The position numbers and the translations under genes are program-made. DNA of 64,000 bases from Amycolatopsis jiangsuensis (GTDB lineage Bacteria > Actinomycetota > Actinomycetes > Mycobacteriales > Pseudonocardiaceae): the NCBI RefSeq assembly GCF_014204865.1, contig NZ_JACHMG010000001.1:1550001-1614000 (forward strand), read 5' to 3'. The notes under the pieces were generated by a model that saw only the letters and a list, made by a program, of their open reading frames with translations, did not search any database and was not told where the DNA came from. This document shows positions 59,914 through 64,000 of this stretch, piece after piece (positions within the stretch are counted from its first letter, which is position 1; every line of letters starts with the position of its first letter).

Positions 59914-60857
59914 CGGGGGGTCACCACCGCCCGCCCCCGCACCCGACCCGCACGCAGGGCGGCCAGCGCGTCCGCGATGCCGTCGAGCTCGAAGGTCTGG
60001 GTCTCGACCCGGAGTTCACCCGCGGCGAGCTGCCGCAGCAGCCCGCCGGCCACTGCCCGCGCACGCCGTTCCTGCCGGATCATGTTGACCGGCAGGAACG
60101 CCACGTCGTCGAGCAGCCACGAGGAGAGGTCGATCTCGACCGCCGGCCCGTGCGCATACCCGATGAGCACGGCCCGCCCTCCGGGCCGCACCCACTTGGC
60201 GCGGGCCGCCAGATCCCGTCCGCCGACGGTGTCGATCAGTACCGCCGCCGGGCGCTGCTTCGCCAGCTCCGCCAGCCGGGCGGTGTCGCTCAGCGCGAAA
60301 CCTTCCACTCCGGCGGGAATCCGCGAGAGACCGTCCTCTCGCGACACCGCGCCCAGCACCCGCGCGCCGGCGGCGAGAGCCTGCTGCGCCGCCATCGCTC
60401 CGACCGCACCGGCCGCGCCGGTCACGATCACGTGGTCACCCGGCTCGACGCGTCCGACGTCGTGCACCGCGACGTACCCGGTGGTGGCCGGGACGAAGAA
60501 CGTGGCCGCGACCTCGGCAGGCAGCTCCGGATCGAGCGGGAGGACGGCCTTGCGGGGCACGCGAACGCGCTCGGTCCAGGTCCCGTCGCGTTTCACGCCC
60601 AGCCCGCCACCACGCAGCATCACCTGCGTGCCCGGTGCCAGGTCGCCGGCCTCCAGCACGACGCCCGCGCCCTCGACCCCGCCGACGTAGGGCAGCGGCG
60701 GCTTCAGCCCGAAAGTGCCGCCGGCGATCGTCGCGTCGAGGTGCGCGACCGCGGCGGCCCGCACCTGCACCAGGACCTCACCGTCCGCACGCGCCGGCTC
60801 GGGCACCTCGTCCACGACCGGCGCGGTGCCCCAGCCGTGGAATCGCGCGGCACGCAT
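59910..60857 (-). CDS. Quinone oxidoreductase-like medium-chain dehydrogenase/reductase (zinc-independent)
   Basis: The 315-residue protein is a medium-chain dehydrogenase of the quinone oxidoreductase type. It has a GroES-like N-half, then HVIVTGAAGAVGAMAAQQALAAGARVLG, whose GAAGAVG loop binds NADPH. The cysteine cluster that holds structural zinc in alcohol dehydrogenases is absent, and so are clear catalytic-zinc ligands. It would reduce an enone or quinone using NADPH. The ATG at 60857 shares one base with the preceding stop, and its own stop overlaps the IclR start by four bases, consistent with tight translational coupling in the catabolic operon. Confidence 0.88.
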   Translation of the reverse strand: MRAARFHGWGTAPVVDEVPEPARADGEVLVQVRAAAVAHLDATIAGGTFGLKPPLPYVGGVEGAGVVLEAGDLAPGTQVMLRGGGLGVKRDGTWTERVRVPRKAVLPLDPELPAEVAATFFVPATTGYVAVHDVGRVEPGDHVIVTGAAGAVGAMAAQQALAAGARVLGAVSREDGLSRIPAGVEGFALSDTARLAELAKQRPAAVLIDTVGGRDLAARAKWVRPGGRAVLIGYAHGPAVEIDLSSWLLDDVAFLPVNMIRQERRARAVAGGLLRQLAAGELRVETQTFELDGIADALAALRAGRVRGRAVVTPR

Positions 60858-61711
60858 CAAGCCGCCGCCTTGCGCAGGAATTCGAGGCTGATCGGGTTGT
60901 ACCGGCCGGCCTTCTCGTGCTGCGGCCAGTGCCCGCACTCCTCGAACAGCTCCAGCTGCGAACCGGGGATCCGCTCGTGCATCCGGTCGGCCTCGGGCAC
61001 CTCGCCGAACGGGTTCTGCCGTCCCCACACGATCAGCGTGGGCTGGGTGATCCGGGCAAGGTCCTCGGGCCGCAGCAGGTTCCGTTGCCGGCGTTCCATG
61101 TCCTGCAACGAAAGCAGGTTGTCCACATTGGCCACGAACTCGGGCTCGTGGTAGATCGCGTGGCGCACTCGCACCAGCTCCTCGGTGGCGTCCTCTTCCG
61201 AGGCCATCAGCAGGCGAAGCCGTTTGCGCGTCAGCTCGACGTCGTCGGTGGCGACGGCGGCCTTGGTGCTGGTGCGGATCCGGTCCATCACCTCCGGGTT
61301 GGCCACCGTGCCACCCGCGCACAGCAGCTGCAGGCTCGCCACCCGGTCCGGATGGTCGATCGCGGTGCGCGCGCCGACCCAGCCGCCGAGTGACTCGCCG
61401 ACGATGTGGGCCTCGCCGATTCCGGTCGCGTCGAAGTAGTCGAGCAGGTGACGGACGTAGTCGGCGATCTCGTAGGGCCGCGCCGGTTTCCCGGTGTACC
61501 CGTGCCCGAGCATGTCGATCGCGTGCAGGTCGTAGGCGGCGTGCGCGGTGATGTTGCGGCTGAAGGCTTCCAGGTGGCCGCTGGTGCCGTGCAGGAAGAC
61601 GACGCTCGCGGCGTCCGGGTCGCCTGCCCGCAGCGTCCGGGTGCGCACGCCCCCGGCGTCGACGTACTCGACCCGGTAGGCGGTCGGGCTCAGTTCGGTC
61701 CAGATGGTCAC
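60857..61711 (-). CDS. Alpha/beta hydrolase, meta-cleavage C-C hydrolase-like (MhpC group), copy 1
   Basis: The 284-residue protein has VVFLHGTSGHLEAF for the oxyanion loop, HIVGESLGGWVGAR with the nucleophile Ser in GESLG, and EECGHWPQHEK with the catalytic His. The acid position on the penultimate strand reads VWGRQNPFG, with Asn where C-C hydrolases have Asp; another residue may take that role. Relatives cleave ring-opened products of aromatic meta-cleavage. It follows the 34-residue miniprotein by 13 bases and has AAGGGAG ahead of its GTG start. Together with the second hydrolase upstream it suggests ring-opening catabolism, although no ring-cleaving dioxygenase is visible. Confidence 0.82.
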   Translation of the reverse strand: MTIWTELSPTAYRVEYVDAGGVRTRTLRAGDPDAASVVFLHGTSGHLEAFSRNITAHAAYDLHAIDMLGHGYTGKPARPYEIADYVRHLLDYFDATGIGEAHIVGESLGGWVGARTAIDHPDRVASLQLLCAGGTVANPEVMDRIRTSTKAAVATDDVELTRKRLRLLMASEEDATEELVRVRHAIYHEPEFVANVDNLLSLQDMERRQRNLLRPEDLARITQPTLIVWGRQNPFGEVPEADRMHERIPGSQLELFEECGHWPQHEKAGRYNPISLEFLRKAAA

Positions 61712-61724
61712 GGGGGACTCCCTT

Positions 61725-61829
61725 TCAGTGCTGGTTGATCCGGTGGACCTGGGTGTTGCTGCGGCGTGCGAGGACCCGCAGCCCGGCGGCGGCCGCGACG
61801 GCCGCCAGCACGGCGATGATCTTCTTCAC
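61725..61829 (-). CDS. 34-residue predicted single-pass membrane miniprotein
   Basis: A small ORF between two hydrolase genes encodes MKKIIAVLAAVAAAAGLRVL followed by a basic, polar tail ARRSNTQVHRINQH. The first 20 residues would span a membrane once. GTG at 61829 has a GGGAGG ribosome site six bases upstream. The gene fits exactly between the flanking genes, 25 bases after one stop and 13 before the next start. Spacing, ribosome site and amino-acid pattern argue for a real gene. I recognise no family. It may anchor or regulate one of the operon enzymes or the permease. Confidence 0.6.
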   Translation of the reverse strand: MKKIIAVLAAVAAAAGLRVLARRSNTQVHRINQH

Positions 61830-61854
61830 GGTCGGCCTCCCAGCCTCTGGCTTT

Positions 61855-62703
61855 CTAGCCCACGGAATCGAGGAATCCGCTCACCACGCTGTGGTAAGCC
61901 CCGGGACGCTCCTCCTGCGGATGGTGCGAAGCCCGGTCCATCACGTGCAGGCTGCCGCGAGGGAGCATCCGGGCCAGCATCAGCGGGTAGTCCGGCGTCA
62001 GGAACGCGTCGTACATGCCCCACAGGAACAGCGCCGGCGCCTGGATCCGCGGGAGGACGCCGGACAGGTCCTGCCAGTCGCCGCGGGGCGAGTCGGACAT
62101 CGCGGCCAGCTCACGCTCGCCTTCGTCGAGGCTCTGCCGGTACCGCAGGTCGAGCGTCTCCTCGGGAAGCGCGTCGGCGTCGTACCACTCGAGGCTGGTG
62201 ATCAGCCGGCGCATCTTCTCCCGGGTCGGGCCTTCGCCGCCGTAGTAGACGTCTCGCGCGGTACGGCCGCGGTGGCCGTTCTCCGGCAGCGGCGCCAGCG
62301 GACCGTGGAACACCGGCATGCTCCCGGTGATCACGAGCGAGCGGACCCGGTCCGGGTGGTGCGCCGCGAAGTTCAGCGCGATGGTCCCGCCCCAGGAGTT
62401 GCACACGAAATCGGCCCGGTCCACGCCCAGCGTGTCCAGCAGCCCGGCGGTCTTGTCCGCGTGGTGGTCCCACATCGGGCCGGTGATCCGGGACTTCTCC
62501 GACTTGCCGTACTGGTGGATGTCCACCAGCAGGCAGCGCCGATCCGCGGCGAACAGCGGGGCGACCGGGCCGAAATCGCTCCACGCCGTGCACCCGGGAC
62601 CGCCGCCGTGCAGGAACACGGTGTCGGGCCCGCTGCCGAGGTCGTGGTAGTGGTAGCGGACTCCCGCGCCGTCGGCGTAGTGGCTCTCCGGTGGTGGCGT
62701 CAT
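61855..62703 (-). CDS. Alpha/beta hydrolase, meta-cleavage C-C hydrolase-like (BphD/HsaD group), copy 2
   Basis: The 282-residue protein has VFLHGGGPGCTAWSDFGPV, where HGGGPG is the oxyanion signature of BphD/HsaD-type C-C hydrolases. FVCNSWGGTIALNFAA holds the nucleophile Ser in NSWGG, FLWGMYDAFLTPDY the Asp and DRASHHPQEERP the His, so the triad is complete. DIHQYGKSEKS matches the conserved loop that follows strand 4. It is the best candidate in the operon for cleaving a ring-opened dienoate. It overlaps the M20 hydrolase stop by four bases. A simple esterase function is the alternative. Confidence 0.85.
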   Translation of the reverse strand: MTPPPESHYADGAGVRYHYHDLGSGPDTVFLHGGGPGCTAWSDFGPVAPLFAADRRCLLVDIHQYGKSEKSRITGPMWDHHADKTAGLLDTLGVDRADFVCNSWGGTIALNFAAHHPDRVRSLVITGSMPVFHGPLAPLPENGHRGRTARDVYYGGEGPTREKMRRLITSLEWYDADALPEETLDLRYRQSLDEGERELAAMSDSPRGDWQDLSGVLPRIQAPALFLWGMYDAFLTPDYPLMLARMLPRGSLHVMDRASHHPQEERPGAYHSVVSGFLDSVG

Positions 62704-63983
62704 GCCGGTCCCTTCGTGGTGATCTTCAGTGCGGTGCGGGCGAGGACTTCGCACAGCCTCCGCATGGCGGCGATGTCGACGGTGTTCATGCCGCGGGAGA
62801 AGTCGACGTCGAACTCGTCGCTGCGCACCTTCGGCATGCCGACCCGCGCGGTGGGGATGCCGCGGGCCCGCAGGATGTTCGCGTCGGTGGCGCCGCTGTT
62901 GCCGGGCACCGGTTCGTGCTTGCGGCCGTTCGCCGCTTCCCACGCGGCGATGGCACCACGCACCACCGGTGCGTCCGGCGGCGTGTGCGTGCCCGGGATC
63001 GCCAGCACCATCTCGACACCCAGGTCGGTGCCCAGCTCCGCGGACAGCCGGGTGGTGAACGCCGTCAGCTCGCGTTTCAGCTCCAACGGCGCCATCCCTG
63101 CCGCGATGCGGATGTCCAGCCGGATCCGGCAGGCCGCCGGGGTGGCCGCGAGCAGCCGCTCCCATCCGCCCGCGATGGAGCCGATGATCCCCTGCGGCAG
63201 CGCGGTGCCGGTCCGGTGCCGCTCGGGGTAGCCGGCCAGCCAGCCCTCCAGTCGGGTGACGACCTCGGCGGCCGTGACGATCGGGTTCCGGTAGGGCAGG
63301 CGGTGGCGGCTGCCCGCGTAGGTGTGGATCCCGGGCACGGTGACCTCGAACCAGCACAGCCCGACCTCCTCGTGGGCGACGAAGTCACCGGGCTTGGCGA
63401 TGACGGCGTGGTCGGTGACCCAGCCGCGTTCCAGCAGGAAGGAGCAGCCGACGCCCTGGCCGGTGTTGGCGCGGGCGGGAAAGCCCGGCGCCTCGACGGC
63501 GTTGGCCGGCATCCCGCCCGCGCCGAACGCGGCCACGAGGTCGCCGTCCAGCTCCGGCCGGACCCGGCCGAGGGCTTCGGCGAGCACGAGGATGCATGCC
63601 GCGTGCCCCTTGGGGTTGCTCGCCCCGAGACCGGACACGAACGGACCCTCGTCACGCGGCTCGGGCAGCATGTCGGACCGCAGTTCCGGGCCGATCCACG
63701 GGACGTCGAGGTCCGGGTCCCCGGTGGTGAAGGTGTCGATCGGCGCGTAGAGCATGAGGTCCTCGCCGCCGCCCGAGCCCCGCAGCCGGCCCGCCGCGTT
63801 CGCCTGGTGCTCGTCGAGGTGCTGGGTGGTCGCGGCCCAGCCCGCCGCGCCCAGGCGCTGGGCCAGCAACCGCGCCAGCGGTGCCTCCCGGCCGGTCGGG
63901 CTCGGGATGGCGGTCACCGCGTGCACGGCTTCGCGCAGCCGTTCCGCGGTGATCTCGGCGAGCACAGCGTCGAGCACGCTCAC
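62700..63983 (-). CDS. M20-family peptidase/amidohydrolase (ArgE/DapE-like)
   Basis: The 427-residue protein is M20-like but diverged. ITAIPSPTGREAPLARLL-type N-terminal helix and strand are present (PSPTGREAPLARL is typical). MLYAPIDTF replaces the usual GHxD metal motif, so the first His ligand is not evident, and SGLGASNPKGHAA occupies the next metal-binding region. GAGGMPANAVEAP stands where an EE pair is normal. The dimerisation domain and a late C-terminal segment are recognisable. The weak metal motifs suggest altered chemistry or a non-zinc function. GTG at 63983 overlaps the end of a further upstream gene by four bases. Confidence 0.78.
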   Translation of the reverse strand: MSVLDAVLAEITAERLREAVHAVTAIPSPTGREAPLARLLAQRLGAAGWAATTQHLDEHQANAAGRLRGSGGGEDLMLYAPIDTFTTGDPDLDVPWIGPELRSDMLPEPRDEGPFVSGLGASNPKGHAACILVLAEALGRVRPELDGDLVAAFGAGGMPANAVEAPGFPARANTGQGVGCSFLLERGWVTDHAVIAKPGDFVAHEEVGLCWFEVTVPGIHTYAGSRHRLPYRNPIVTAAEVVTRLEGWLAGYPERHRTGTALPQGIIGSIAGGWERLLAATPAACRIRLDIRIAAGMAPLELKRELTAFTTRLSAELGTDLGVEMVLAIPGTHTPPDAPVVRGAIAAWEAANGRKHEPVPGNSGATDANILRARGIPTARVGMPKVRSDEFDVDFSRGMNTVDIAAMRRLCEVLARTALKITTKGPA

Positions 63984-64000
63984 GACACGCCCACCGGTTC
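63980..64000 (-). CDS. C-terminal tail of an upstream operon gene (cut by window)
   Basis: On the minus strand the last bases read EPVGVS and a TGA stop that overlaps the M20 gene start as GTGA. The same 4-bp coupling is used throughout this operon, so the operon almost certainly continues beyond the window. Nothing about the function can be said. Confidence 0.4.
   Translation of the reverse strand, partial: EPVGVS

Noticed and set aside
1..64000. Mobile elements, integration sites, CRISPR arrays, tRNA or rRNA genes
   Set aside because: No transposase or integrase motif, no spaced palindromic repeats and no tRNA-like cloverleaf was recognised. The only tandem repeats are the 14-bp array and the coding repeats listed.

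Overview
The window is GC-rich, densely coded DNA with GTG starts, four-base ATGA/GTGA gene overlaps and many one-component regulators. This fits an actinomycete. The paired PucR-type regulators, the NCS1 permeases and a mycolate-like acyl-lipid locus without a canonical Pks13 suggest a Pseudonocardiaceae-type soil actinomycete such as Amycolatopsis. That placement is an inference from gene content; no rRNA or phylogenetic marker is present. I see no phage, insertion sequence, CRISPR array or tRNA.

Layout. 1-6.5 kb: a cut TetR regulator, a LysR regulator divergent from an amino-acid permease plus a PatB/MalY C-S lyase, then a Tat-exported GH13 glycosidase. 6.5-8.8 kb: a two-gene polyamine operon, an ornithine-type decarboxylase fused to S-adenosylmethionine decarboxylase followed by a spermidine-synthase-like gene. 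8.9-14.5 kb: a hydantoin/dihydropyrimidine salvage operon (NCS1 permease, hydantoinase, carbamoylase) whose promoter carries two LacI-type operators beside a lacI gene. 14.5-22.4 kb: a GntR regulator divergent from an oxidation operon with an NCS1 permease fused to a zinc-ribbon and an SCP2-like domain, three molybdenum-hydroxylase subunits and a luciferase-like flavoenzyme. 22.4-25.3 kb: a RidA / YheO-type regulator / PLP ammonia-lyase operon and an SDR dehydrogenase. 25.4-28 kb: a type VII secretion-type operon (YbaB-like, EspC/WXG-like, and a large repeat-linked WXG protein).

30-48.9 kb is the most distinctive region. It is a minus-strand locus for building and exporting an acyl lipid: fatty-acyl-AMP ligase, large type I PKS, acyl-CoA carboxylase beta subunit, antigen-85-like acyltransferase and secreted lipase. 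Behind separate promoters it continues with an MMPL exporter, a secreted CocE-type hydrolase, an R2-like ligand-binding oxidase (R2lox) and an MFS exporter. The ligase-PKS-carboxylase order matches the fadD32-pks13-accD4 core of mycolic acid bacteria. The PKS, however, has DH and KR domains and a degenerate extra carrier, so the product cannot be a standard mycolate. Two paralogous PucR-family regulators with matching promoters flank the locus.

50.6-64 kb is a long co-directional catabolic operon: methyltransferase, cysteine hydrolase, acyl-CoA ligase, acyl-CoA-dehydrogenase-fold enzyme, three alpha/beta hydrolases (one lacking its catalytic triad), NCS1 permease, GMC oxidase, IclR regulator, quinone-oxidoreductase-like enzyme, a 34-residue membrane miniprotein and an M20 hydrolase. 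The permease and the C-C hydrolase-like genes suggest ring breakdown of a nitrogen-containing or aromatic compound. The substrate cannot be named from sequence.
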